The notes under the pieces were generated by a model. It was not told the origin of the DNA, ran no database searches, and saw only the letters and a list, made by a program, of their open reading frames with translations. Shown in pieces: positions 25,489-37,697 of a DNA stretch of 60,000 bases; position 1 is the stretch's first letter, and every line of letters starts with the position of its first letter. The DNA comes from Membranipora membranacea. Its lineage: Eukaryota > Bryozoa > Gymnolaemata > Cheilostomatida > Membraniporidae. The stretch is taken from assembly GCA_914767715.1 (NCBI GenBank), contig OU612069.1:1304001-1364000 (forward strand), read 5' to 3'. The position numbers were made by a program, and so were the translations under genes.

Positions 25489-25535
25489 TGTACATTATAT
25501 CTCTCTGGTTCTAATAACCGTGTACACTCTCCATC
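25489..25535 (-). pseudogene. Relic of a CEP135-like exon with internal deletion
   Basis: Minus-strand sequence coding ERYNVQT, with CTRLLEPE before it, matches the exon at 38955-39140 (ERTQLLEQ...AERYNVQT) with about 20 bases missing. Both places also carry the flanking sequence GCATTGTGGGATACTC, so intron sequence was copied as well. Confidence 0.65.
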
Positions 25536-25699
25536 CTGCGTACGGGGATATAAATAGGGTGTGTTTACAACATTCCCACAATGCATGATTCCAAGAAAAA
25601 TCGGGTCCATATCATATACATAAATTGATAATACACTGGGAATTTCCAGAATTTGCATTGTGGGATACTCCTGTGCATATCATAGAGATCGCTGTAAAT

Positions 25700-27200
25700 A
25701 GTAGTATGATGGGTCATAAAATGAGCTAAAATCTATTCTGTCTTCTACAGTGATATTATTCATGTGCTAGTTAACAGCTTTGACTTGTAATCAGCGATTG
25801 TGAGGGGCTTCCTAGTTCTCATCAATGTCTCGATTGGTTGGCTTGAAATGCAACCAATATGTTCCTTGTGTGAGAACATCTCTATCTCCAAATGATTCCA
25901 CACATACAATAGCTGTTATTGCATTTTTACTATCAAACCCGAGTTAGTCATCAGTTGTATCCCTGAATTTACCGAGGAAACAAACCAGTGAGAATTAAAG
26001 CTCAAGATAATACTACAGACCTCCAGTTTAGTCTGCGTTTCGCCCTTTAGTTTCAATATGCTGGTCATATCTATATGGTGATATGTTTACGAAGTGAGCT
26101 GCTTGTATTCTCTGAAAGATGGAGAGTAACATCTATCAGATTTTGGTTCAACTACTTTGTGGAAAAGCATATCTTTAATAGGATATCAAGGGAAAGAGAA
26201 CCAGAAAATGATTTCATCGAATCTATCATATCTGTATTGCTGGGAGACTGCATGCGCTGTTTTTGGTACTAGTCTTCACTGATACACTCATACTGTTGAG
26301 TTAGGTTGTCTGCGCACCAGTTGTTCGGCTAGGCAGCTTCATAAGGTGATAGTAAAATAAAGTAACAGGTTCTCTTCCAACACACCTATTCAAGCAATGG
26401 ATCAGGTATAAGACCTTAGTTCAGGATTTCAGATCAACATGTGAGTTCACTCCAAATATAAAACTCCATTATACCATGATAATGTTTATAGGTGACATTT
26501 CATTACATAATACTCTGACTGACCTTCTTGTAAATGTGACACCAAATCTTCTCTTATCCTGATAAGTTATCGCCCTGTGTGTCTGCCTCATACCATAACA
26601 AGTCTGCTGAATAACATAGAGTGAGAATTTCACTATCAATAACCCAACAGACAAACAGACATTATAAAATATATTAAATAAACATTCATGTAGAAAGGGA
26701 AGTTATGTGAACAGGGAGTGAAGATTTCAATGATATCATTCTAAGATTCTTATTAAATTCATATAACCAGCTGAAGAAAACTCAACTTGGTGAGCTCTGT
26801 AGCAAAAGCAGCAAAATCTACATTAGCACAATAATTCTAAAGAAAAACTAAAACTGGTGTGGGGTCTTTTAATTAGAAACAGCCAAAATCGCAATCTGAT
26901 CACTCACTCGGTGAATGAGTGATACCTGCTAGGCTCTCGCTTTCATACCGCTCAGTCATTGATGGAACTATATGCACTCATGGTGAGCGATTTGGGATCG
27001 AATTTGTCTCTAAATGAAAGACCAAGTGAGTGATAATTTTGAGCGATTGATAGTGATAACTTGCTTTAGTGTAGCATCGCTCTTTCTAATTGAAATACCC
27101 CCCTGGATAATTTGACATTATCATAAATTTGGCTAGTCACGAAGCAGAGTAGAACTTACCCTTTCTCATTTTACTCCGTGTTAGGACATATCAATAGACA
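25700..27200. other. No gene recognised
   Basis: One stretch at about 26523-26605 (minus) has an acceptor (TTATTCAG) and a donor-like AAG|GTCAGTCA around an open frame (QTCYGMRQTHRAITYQDKRR). I could not link it to any neighbour, so I do not call it a gene. Confidence 0.4.
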
Positions 27201-27214
27201 TCAGGGGACAGGTG

Positions 27215-27697
27215 TTACGGCATTTCGACAGTCATTGAAAGTTTGCCGTTTTCATAAAAATATCCCTGTAAGTCGAGCCGTTCCACAGGGAGCACAATGT
27301 GAGACATATCACATTCATAACTCCCCGCATCATCACAGTCTGAGTCACCGTCACTCTCAGAGCAAGACAAAGGAATGAATTTAGGGAGGCTTGTTGTGAT
27401 GAGAAATGGTGGGTTATTCTTTAGCAGTGATCTCCTTTTGTCTTTGCTCAGCTGTTCGAGAGCTCTCTCACTGTTATCCCGTACAAAGTCATGCAGGAGG
27501 TCGTTGAATACATAGTGGGTGCTCACTGTAGATTCATAGGTGCCACCATTGACTGGTTCACTGATAGACCCGGCTATGAGATGGAAGAGAGACTTGTCAC
27601 AAGATTTGGATCTCATCCAAATAATAGTGACCTGAGTATTATCATCATATATACTCAGTTCTCTTATCTCTGCCTTTATATCCGACTCAATCAACTT
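27215..27697 (-). CDS. Orphan copy of region X
   Basis: An open frame of 161 codons follows the acceptor TTAATTGTAG at 27697 and runs to TAA; a donor-like CC|GTAACA overlaps the stop. It aligns from end to end with gene B's X exon and gene A exons 8-9: QVTIIWMRSK, KSLFHLIAGSIS, FNDLLHDFV, PPFLITTSLPKF, then an acidic linker. Like gene B's exon it starts in phase 0 and is not split by the extra intron of gene A. No LRR, Y or Z exons are found beside it. It is either a duplicated fragment or part of a gene with exons that I do not recognise. The frame is undamaged, which argues for recent origin or selection. Confidence 0.65.
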   Translation of the reverse strand, partial: KLIESDIKAEIRELSIYDDNTQVTIIWMRSKSCDKSLFHLIAGSISEPVNGGTYESTVSTHYVFNDLLHDFVRDNSERALEQLSKDKRRSLLKNNPPFLITTSLPKFIPLSCSESDGDSDCDDAGSYECDMSHIVLPVERLDLQGYFYENGKLSMTVEMP

Positions 27698-27729
27698 CTA
27701 CAATTAATAGAAAAATTTTGTGACTGACT

Positions 27730-29860
27730 CTGCACCAAATTTATTCCAAGTTTTTATCATTCTACCTCAATACGCCCACTCTCTTACACAGAAGTAATTG
27801 ATATAACCACAACAGCTGCATTGCATTATTCTAATGTGTGGCTAACTTGACCTCCTACTGCCTCTGAGATAGTTCATATATCCAAAAAGAGTAATCTCTG
27901 CACTTCTAAGGGCTCCACAAATTTAAATATATGTATAAAGTTGTCTCTTCCCGGTATTCGGCTGTCTCAGAGTATGAGACAGCAAAACATGAAGAAGATA
28001 TCCGCAGGGGTGAGGTACTCATGGAGGATACATACTGGACCGTCATACATTATACCACCATGAGGTAGGGACTGTCTGACTTGGGAAAATGTTAGGGGGC
28101 TCTAAATACCACAAGTCAATTATCACCAAATATAGCTGTGATGAGTTATCTTCTCACATATATTATTACCTCAGGCATGGTGATAGCGAGGAGAGCTGAC
28201 ACTACTTCAGTTGCTAGTGATGCGCAGATTTATAAGAGGTTATGTTCTGTATGGTTAGTTTCGGTATATCTCAGATATCACCAGGTTGTTCAGCTCATCT
28301 GTAAATAATCAACGTAGAGCTACTATATGACCAGCATATACAAATGTAATATAGATATGTATATTACTTTGTCTGTAACTGCTGAAATATCACTGTGAGT
28401 CTCTTTGACATAAATTTGGTATCAGTGAAATAAAACTACACAAAATCAAGTGAGCTGTTACTTTAAGATATACTGTAACCAAGGAGTAACTGGGTTATTA
28501 TTATGTGGTGATTGAGTGAGAGTTTTTTCTAATATTTTTTCTTTTTTTTTGTATTTTGTTATAAAGAAACATTGTAAATTAAGAGTAATAAATGTTCAAA
28601 GAAAGTATATAAAAACATGGGTCAGCTAGATCATCTGTGACTAGAGTGACGGCCAACCCTCCAACTAATTACAAAAACACCACACTTACATCATGAAAAG
28701 CGCAGACAAAACATGCCCACCATACCAGCTATCCACCAAACGACCAGACATTACATACCAAACATTATAGGCAAATGACTTTCTTCACCAATTGTTGGGC
28801 GTTAGTGTGAACAGCTCACTATCTAGCTATGGTTTTTGCTTTCTAACATCATCGAATCAATCTGCAGTGCACTGAACCACCAAGTGGTGCAGAAAGTGAC
28901 CCGGACAAACCCGAGGAAAATATATAGGCCTACAAGGTTTGGTATGGGACATGTCTTACAGCACTCAAAGTCTATAAACCATTGTTGTTGATGCGGTAGT
29001 GCTTGAATGAGTGCTGTAAGTCATGTCCCATCAACACCTACCACACTTCTCGGCACACCAGAGTGTTGGATTGAACTAACTAACTAAATACTACCTAAAA
29101 TATTAAATATGTCTTAGCAAGCACCATATCCATGAGCTGCACTAACAAAGCCTCTACTATGAGTTTTATTCATAAAACTGGCTACTGCCCTTACAGTACT
29201 GGCTTTTTCTGTAATTGACTGGGATGTGAGCAAGGAGTCAGTAGTAGGCCTATTACTACTAACTAAACTTGGTGTAAATCATGTATTCTATTAATCTAAC
29301 AAAGTAAAACTCCCCACCTACTACTAGCTCAGATTAACAACACTCTCACTGGCCGGTCACACAAAGGGGGGGGGGGATGGAATGTGGCACATTATGGAGC
29401 CTTCAAACACTCCTCAGTCACACACCAACATAATAGGACTTACACTAAAGGACTAGCAGCAGGCCCTTAAGTAGGCCTACACCCTTAGTTAGTAAGGGAT
29501 TTGAGATGAAACTGAAAGATAAGGGTCACCCTAGTTTAAGTGCTCAAACGATGCAAGATGCTGGTAGAGGCATTTCATTATCAACCACTTTCTCCCCTCC
29601 GAGGGTCAGGTCAGGGATATGGAATTTTCTTTGATTTAATCAACAAGCCTCAAGGCTACCAATCCCTGCAACTGTGATAGGTAAAGAATATTTCCAACTC
29701 AAGCCGATCATTAAAACTTATATATAGCACGGATTAACTTGTTTATAGTAAGTTACTAACCTTAGTTACTTACATCCCAGATGAGATGGAGATAACATAC
29801 TTACTAGGATTTCTACTGAAATATCAGCAATAGCGACACAAGTTATATCATTTGTCAATA
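27730..29860. other. No gene recognised
   Basis: Non-coding by inspection. It holds an imperfect hairpin at 28944-29031 and a poly-G run near 29366-29375. Confidence 0.5.
28944..29031. repeat. Imperfect hairpin
   Basis: ATGGGACATGTCTTACAGCACTC returns as GAGTGCTGTAAGTCATGTCCCAT around a loop of about 40 bases. Confidence 0.75.
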
Positions 29861-29866
29861 TTATGA

Positions 29867-32565
29867 TGTTGGTCAAAGCTTAGGGAGAGCTTGTTAGCCA
29901 CATAGCGGGGTAGGTCGAGGCGCAGATTGCTAGTGGAGGCGTGGCTTGCTGCTCTTGTTTTATTGGCTACTTATCGTATACAAACATTGTGAAAGCACAT
30001 GGTTTTATCAGAATTGTGTATATTATGATGTCTTATACTTACAAACACTCTTTATATGCTTATGATATATGTCTATGTAATAGCACATATAAATTCTGAT
30101 ATTGCCATTGACATGTGCTCAGTTCTGTAGAAACATCCTATATTTTGCAACATGTGTACTACTAAAACATTTCCAACATTCCAGCTAGTGTTAGACTTTA
30201 TTTCAGAAGAGCAGGAAAGACAAGGGACTACCTTCACAAATGACCACACAGCGAAGCAACTGAAAACACCACTTAGTGAGCTGAATTTTGGTGGGTAGCT
30301 CATTATACATCCTAGCCTTATTCAAAACTGGTGTTTGGCGATGTCTAATATTCTTAACATTTTGCAGCCTCATTTCTTTTCATTTAAGCAGCGACAAGTG
30401 CTACCTTACTTGCATTTAATAATAAATCACAACGCTCGATCGTGCTGTCACAAACAAGGAAGAAACCACTGCAGTTGAATGATGGGAACAAATACTGCAG
30501 ATATATTCAACTGAGAGTTCACATTTACCGTATTTGAAAATAAGTTCTGTGTGTCTATTTTAGACTTTAGCAAACACCGACTGCGCTTTGATAATTGTGG
30601 GAGAGCCTTAGTGAATGTGTCTTCTGCGATCATGCATTGTTTATATGGAAAAGATCATCATACTGCTCATAAGAGAAAGGAAAAACAAAGGCGATCGGTA
30701 AGCTTACTATCACGTTTAAATATTTACCATGCCTAACCAAGAGGCTTGTCTACCCAGAAGTGTGCTACTCAGAAAAAAACTTCTCGGGAATATTTTTCAG
30801 TTTTGCATGAGATTGGAATATGAATTGATACGATAATACTATCAGAGGTTCCTGACGATTTAATTCAACCATAGATTTGCATTAAACCTCTCGCACATCA
30901 TGGCTGTGTAATTCCCCATTGATGTTTGCAAGTTGGTTGGCCCACTTATTTACTGAGTGATCAGCACCTACATATTTACTCACCGTGAAATAAAATTATT
31001 AAAAAACTTGCAATTTGATTTTGGATCCTTGATACCTATGCTGCATCACCTAGACATAATTGTGACTGGTTAGTTAACAAGCATCAATAGTAAATGAGCC
31101 GGAGAACAATTGTAGGAGATAATCTGTCATATCCATTATTAACAAACACTGGAACTCCCCTTAGCCCATTACAATTCTCTGTTTACACTAATTTAGATTA
31201 AAACATATACAGACGACATAACTATCATCAAATACCAGCCGACACCTGTATCATAGGATTAGTCAATAGTAATACAATGCAATAATTTACGGTTGAAAAC
31301 TGGTAAAACTAGAAATAAAAACCAATCTTTCTACAATATGACTGCATAAGATAAATTGAAGTCAACTTGGCATTTCAATATTATGTTATTTCAGATTGAT
31401 TGATTGATAGATTGAGTGTGAGGAGTGCAAGGAATGGTTCCACAGGGGGTGCGTCCACATTCCCTGGACAGCCTTTGAGCCCCTCACAAACGAAGTGACC
31501 AACTTCAGGTGTAGAAGATGCCGGGGAGGGGCATTCTTGATTTAGTATCAATACTTTTCTCTCTTTGCACCAATTTAATTATTAATTGACCACTTAATTC
31601 TTGTGCCTTAATTTTTCTAACACATTTGACTACTCAGGCAGTAAATAAATGTTGGTTGTAAATATGTGGTTTCCGTGCTGGCATGTTTAGAGTTATCAAA
31701 GTTATGATTTTAACTCATGTAATTTACTGAATCTTTTTACTCTTTATTGTATGTATCAGCTTATCAATTACAAATAAATGTCTTTATCAACCTAAAGATA
31801 TTTGAATGTATACATAAATATTTATATTTATTATATTGTAAAATCATAGTCTGACCTCCTCAAAGTCAATGATGGCGGTGGTTAACAAACATATCATTGT
31901 TGTGTTCATGTTGAAGAGTAGTCAAGGCTTTCCAATTAATAGACCTTCTAAGGATGATTCATCTAGTGAGAGGAGACCAAGCACAACATGCATATTCCAG
32001 CTTTAGGCGTCACAGGGTTTTGTAAGTAAGCCAGAATGAGAAAAAATCCGTACCCTCCTGAGGTTTCTAAGAGGCGTTGACACATTATTCTAAGCTTTGC
32101 CACAATACCTACAAAGAACAGCAGACAAGTTGTCAGAATTTATATGTGCCATTACATAGACATACATCATAAGCAACTTTCCTGCTCTTCCGTAAAGTCT
32201 AACACTAGCTGGAATGTTGGAAATGTTTTAGTAGTACACATGTTGCAAAATATAGGATGTTTCTACAGAACTGAGCACATGTCAATGGCAATATCAGAAT
32301 TTATATGTGCTATTACATAGACATATATCATAAGCATATAAAGAGTGTTTGTAAGTATAAGACATCATAATATACACAATTCTGATAAAACCATGTGCTT
32401 TCACAATGTTTGTATACAATAAGTAGCCAATAAAACAAGAGCAGCAAGCCACGCCTCCACTAGCAATCTGCGCCTCGACCTACCCCGCTATGTGGCTAAC
32501 AAGCTCTCCCCAAAGCTTACGCTATGTGCTGTACGCTTACGCTATACGCTGTTGGTCAAAGCTTA
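29867..32565. mobile_element. 2.7-kb element with about 344-bp terminal inverted repeats
   Basis: The arm at 29876-30219 is repeated in reverse complement at 32177-32519 with few differences (for example GAGGCGCAGATTGCTAGTGG against its complement). The 16-bp direct repeat TGTTGGTCAAAGCTTA occurs at 29867-29882 and 32550-32565, at or next to the ends, and may mark the insertion site. I see no transposase. The interior contains a possible two-exon plus-strand gene with a PHD-type zinc-binding end. Confidence 0.75.
30564..31545 (+). CDS. Possible two-exon gene with partial PHD-type zinc finger
   Basis: Exon a (30564-30697) has a strong acceptor (TCTATTTTAG) and donor (TCG|GTAAGCTT) and is open in one frame. 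Exon b (31411-31545) opens in matching phase 0 and ends with TAG. Exon b encodes ECEECKEWFHRGCVHIPW, then FRCRRC near the end: the CxxC, HxxC and CxxC part of a PHD finger. The first CxxC pair expected upstream is not in exon a, so the finger is incomplete, or another exon supplies it. PHD fingers usually bind histone tails and also occur in proteins of invertebrate retroelements. The 5' end is not located. Confidence 0.4.
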
Positions 32566-32569
32566 TTGA

Positions 32570-33800
32570 TATTATTAGCTCTGATGTTGGTAGGGGTATT
32601 TTGATCAAGGCACTAATACTTACTTATCTGTAGTTGGTAACTATAATAGAAAAGTCCAAAACCATGTTTGTTCCCCAACTTGTACAAGAAAGTCTTACTA
32701 AAATAATTCAATGTATGAATATAAATTTAATTTAAGCCCCAAAAACTCTCATTGAGAACAATATCACCTCCGACTGTATGTCAGTACAATTCATACATGA
32801 CAAGTTGGTAGACCCAGAAATCAGGAGGTCTCCGCAGACAGGGTCCCGACCCGGAATACCACTCTGCGCGTCTCGCAGTGAAGGTGTAATCTGGCCCTTG
32901 TTGTCATTTACTTTAAGCCAACACTAGAGCGTTCATATTATGAAATGCATAATTTTACCTGATTTTACAAATTATATTGTTGCACTTTATCCGAACGAGG
33001 AGAGATAGTATGTTAATAGGCAATTATATATAGTTATATGTACTGTGGGGGTAGGAAAACAGTTGTTCTTGCAACGAGAAGCTTAAAAAGTCTTCTGGGT
33101 GAAGGAAGCTGAGAAAAGGGAGGAAAAAGGGAGATAGGGAGGAGTTTGAAAATACCCCTAAAAACTGGGAGGCTCCCTACCAAAAAGGGAGACTTGTCGG
33201 GTATGGTACAATTCTTGTATTCATTTCGCAAACTACCAAACCTATACACGGCACATCGACAATAAAAATATGTACATTTCAAAATAGCAAGCACATCAAA
33301 GAGAAAACATATCTAGCTGATCATCTCAATACAGGATAGATGATGCCAAATATGGCAACAGATGATTACAGAAAAGAGGAAGCACACGTGGGTCGGTATT
33401 TAACAGAAAAGGGAAGAAAGAAGACTCACTAATTCTCATTCACTGCATAGTCAATATTGAAAACACTCGAGTTTATGGTATTACAAAAGATTTCAGTCGC
33501 TGAAAAGCTCAGCTAATATAATGGAAGTAAATAGCAATGGAATAAATAACATCAAAATAGAATAATTGAATCTTGGAAGCTTTGAGGATAATGATAAAAA
33601 AACAGTTACAGCTCCGGACCATTCCTGAGATCCCTTCTCAGAAGCTTGGCGTACACTGCACCAGAACTACACATCAATACTTGATACTCATGTCATTTTT
33701 AGTAACAAGTAAACTAAGGCACTGTCATAAAGAACGTCGGTGCCTCATGATTGTCACAAGTTTATCACACATGTCACAGCTAGCACATTCACATCATACG
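32570..33800. other. No gene recognised
   Basis: No convincing exon. A purine-rich stretch (GGGAGG and GGGAGA motifs) lies at about 33100-33190. Confidence 0.5.
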
Positions 33801-34174
33801 GTCAGACAGTATACAAGTCAGACAGTATACAAGTCAGACAGTATATAAGTCAGACAGTATTTAAGTCAGACAGTATATAAGTCAGACAGTATACAAGTCA
33901 GACAGTATATAAGTCAGACAGTATATAAGTCAGACAGTATACAAGTCAGACAGTATACAAGTCAGACAGTATATAAGTCAGACAGTATTTAAGTCAGACA
34001 GTATATAAGTCAGACAGTATACAAGTCAGACAGTATATAAGTCAGACAGTATATAAGTCAGACAGTATATAAGTCAGACAGTATATAAGTCAGACAGTAT
34101 ATATGTCAGACAGTATATAAGTCAGACAGTATATAAGACAGACAGTATATAAGTCAGACAGTATATAGGTCAGA
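33801..34174. repeat. 16-bp satellite (GTCAGACAGTATATAA)n
   Basis: About 23 copies of a 16-bp unit. Most differ only in TATA, TACA or TATT within the unit. The array stops exactly where the terminal exon of the CEP135-like locus begins, immediately after its stop codon on the minus strand. Confidence 0.95.
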
Positions 34175-34357
34175 CTAGTTGTGTTTGTTGAGCGGGGATC
34201 CAACTCTATTAGGATGGTCATCTACTCTACTCAGCTCCATCGGAGGCGGACCCTAAAAACAGAGATGAAACAGAGTTAATTATGTCAACTTACCAGCATT
34301 CAATACCGAGCATAGAAGGAAAGCATGCTAGAGTTTTATGACGACTTGATTAAATTT

Positions 34358-34580
34358 AGATGTCTTATAACTCACCACATCCAAAAGCATGGGTGGCAAA
34401 ATAGTAGTTGCCTTATTGGAGCGGCCGCAATATCTGCACTCTGTTTGTAGGTAGGTCGGAGAACACCTTGGGGCCAACCAAACCCCAGTAGTCGATGGAC
34501 AGCAGTGGGATTTGAAACCATGCCCTTCAACATTTGCATGCTAAAGAAACGGGGCTTAGACCAACTGAGCCACCTCCTAC
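34358..34580 (-). mobile_element. tRNA-derived SINE, copy 1
   Basis: On the minus strand the tRNA-like head GTAGGAGGTGGCTCAGTTGG (A box) is followed by GGTTTCAAATCC (B box), then a body with GTTCCGACCT and a 3' part with GATGTCTTATAA. It shares the body with copies at 39.6, 40.4 and 43.2 kb. Confidence 0.75.
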
Positions 34581-35080
34581 TCTACTTATGAAGCCCACTG
34601 TGAGACATTCAGTTTTTTGAGTAAGGGTATTTGGGGACTGTTTTGATGACAAATACTTACTGAGATACTAGCTAGTGATGTGTTAGCTGCAGCTCCAGTG
34701 GTACTGTGTATAGATCTGATGGGGGTAGGTGAACGCCCCCTACTAGCGCTGGCAGCCGGTGAAAATATTCTACAAAATAGAAATTTATTATTACTGTAGG
34801 ATCTCACAAATTTTATCAGGTACACTAGGATATCTTTATTTCATATAAATGGCATAGCACGCTTTATACACTGCTCTAGTGAGAAAAGTCCGCTCCACAG
34901 TGAATTCGGGATTAAACCCAGAGTTGACTGATCTAAGGAAATAAGAACAAAACTCTTATTATATCATAATAATAGGCTATGAGCCAAGGCACAAAAATGT
35001 TGCTAGTTTTTAACTGTCTTAGCCATTGCTCGTCTTTTCAATTCTTAGATGGTACTAGACTAGTTCTGACCTGCTGAATT

Positions 35081-35950
35081 CAAATCTGTTGTATTAGGAT
35101 GGATTTGCTTCCCACTTCTATAAGAAATTTAACTTTTAAATTTAAATTAAAAGGGAAAGTGATAAAAAAATGATGCAATGATTTCAAAACATCCAAAATG
35201 TGAAAGAGCATGTCATAATTAGTGGATCTACAAGTTTACATGGGTCTCCTATCATAAATAGCCGAGATGCGGCCAACAACGGTTGAAATACCCCCTTATA
35301 TCACCTATATATAACTATCGTTGAAAGGACCCTTCTTTTTCAATTTTGAAGTTGTCTTGAAAACTGACTTTGAATGTTCGTATCGATCTGATTTTTTATG
35401 GTGGTTTTGTATTGACTCTATCAATGACCAAAAATTTTTTTCTCCACATTACGCACCTTTTTGATGATACTAAAAGGAGTTAATGTTTGCTTTATACGCT
35501 ATATGAACTAAGAAAGACAATTTTTATTATACTATAAAGGAAACCTAAAAATACGCACTTTTTGAAAAACAACACACTCAGAGCATTGAGCACTGGTGTT
35601 GTGCAATGGGAGGGTCAATACAAAATCACCATAAAAAAATCAGATCAGTACGAACATTTGAAGCCTGTTTTTTAGGCAGAAGCAAAATTGAAAAAGGGGG
35701 TTTCACTTTAGTGATAGTTATACACAAGTGATATGAGGGGTATTGCAATCGTTGTTGGCCGCATCTCGGCTATTTATGATAGGAGACCCATGTAAAGTTG
35801 TAGATCCACTAATTATGGCATGCTCTTTCAGATTTTGGATGTTTTGAAACCATATCATCATTTTTTGATCACTTTCCCTTTTAATTTAAATTTCAAAGTT
35901 AAATTTCTCATAGAAGTGGGAAGCGAATCCATCCTAACACAACAGATTTG
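35081..35950. mobile_element. 870-bp fold-back (palindromic) element
   Basis: The arm starting CAAATCTGTTG at 35081 returns as its complement ending CAACAGATTTG at 35950, with long matching stretches such as ATAGCCGAGATGCGGCC. Arms are about 400 bp, the centre is near 35515. It encodes no protein. It sits in the intron between exons 12 and 13 of the CEP135-like locus. Confidence 0.88.
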
Positions 35951-37632
35951 GATTTTACTGTATCACTTAACCCTAAAGAGCTATTTATTTTGCCAAAGAA
36001 TGACAATGGCTACCAAACTGCAAGATAAATTGCCTTGGCTCATAGCCTATAAGCAGAGAAACAAAGTTCACAACCAATCACATTACAGTAGAGTAGACTG
36101 ATGATGATGTCTCGGTCACATACTTGCTCGGAGTTTGTTGAGGTATGGGAGTTGCCCTTCCTGAGAACATCTGAGAAGTGGGTGTGGCTTGTCCCGACCT
36201 AGATAAATGTGACCTAGATGAATCATTCGCTCTTCTAAGCTCTTGAGCTGTCTTCTCCCTCTCAAACCTTCAACAATATAATATATAATATAAATTCAAC
36301 CTGTGATCCATCTATCAAGACCCAGGCTTCATATCGCTGTCCCTATTGAACAAAATGCTCGTATTCCTTCCAATGCATCATAGACAACATACATAATTTA
36401 ATACTCTTGCTAATATATAAATATCACCTCTCATTAGTGATCTGGTGTCTTGATCTCTCCAGATCCTGTTCTAAATCCATAATTCTATTCCTGAGCTGAG
36501 TTATCTCCCTCGTCTGACTGTCTCTGTAATCACAAAGATAATACAAATCTAAGCTCTGAGGGATAGAGGTAAATACATGATTGTAATCATGAACACTGAG
36601 AAAATATGGCAAAGGTTATTAAATACTCTAAAATACACATTAGTCACTTAAAAAAGACAAACTCTACTGATTAGAGATACAAAGTGGATTTGAAACGAGA
36701 GTCGGACACTTGTGACGAGTGTAGTTTTTTTCCAATGTATATAACTCACATTTTACTATCATTGAGAGTTAGTCTATCCTTCATCAGCTGAACTTCACTA
36801 GAAGTTTCCTGGACTGCCAGTTGAGCCTGAAATTCCTTCTCTCTGTTAGAAGCTAGAAGCTGCTCTAAGCTCACCAACTCCTGTCTGTCACTGAAATGAT
36901 AAAATATAATTCAATATGTTATTACACAATTTAATAAAATATGTTACATAAATCTCGTCACTAAACTCTAGAACAATACATTTGAATAGATTGTGACACA
37001 GAACAACTTCAGATCCTGTGTAAAGACCGACTCAAATCTTGGCGGGCAAACATTTTGGAAAGAGATTTTCATATTCCCAACTGATCCTATGCAGTTGACT
37101 GTTAACTCAGACCAACATCATCACATAGAACTGATTACGGCGATATACCAGGCACAACGCTTATCAGTGTACATAAACACCAACCAACTGACCATCGAAC
37201 ACCAAGATATAAATAAATGTCGTCTCAGAGTTGGACTCAAGTCACCCTACGGAAGGAGAGTGATTTTGTTTGGTTTGGTTTGCGTGCCTCATTCATTTTA
37301 TCACCGCACTGATGCCTGAGGCTAGAACGCAAATGGACATGTATCTTATATGAGATGATGTCCGTTATGAGGACATATTGTAACTTACGTGTGACTTCTA
37401 TCCTTTAGAGCCTGTATTTCTCTCTCTAACTGCTCGATAGTATCGGCTGCTCTCTCACACTCTAATTCTCTCGCTGCTAGCTTCCTCTGCAGAGTATCCT
37501 TACCTCCCTCCAGACGAGCAGATAAATCCCGAGTCACCGCCACATCCTGCTCTAGGTTATATCTATAAGGAGAAGAGTTATGTTTGAAAGACAAAAAAAC
37601 AAAAAAATATTATATCTTATAATAATTCTTTT

Positions 37633-37697
37633 TTACAATTTGTGGTTGTCAACTCTCTGAACATAATGCCCAGAGAGTGGACAACTCCAAATTGTAA
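37633..37697. repeat. 65-bp hairpin
   Basis: TTACAATTTGTGGTTGTC with AACTCTCTG pairs with CAGAGAGTGGACAACTCCAAATTGTAA; the loop is about 10 bases. It lies in a CEP135-like intron and may be a very short MITE. Confidence 0.8.

Noticed and set aside
33801-34174. CRISPR-like regular repeats
   Set aside because: The 16-bp units are head-to-tail without unique spacers; this is a satellite, and the window is eukaryotic. The same holds for 1-374.
36993-37319. 108-codon plus-strand open frame in a CEP135-like intron
   Set aside because: No recognisable motif and no supporting context.
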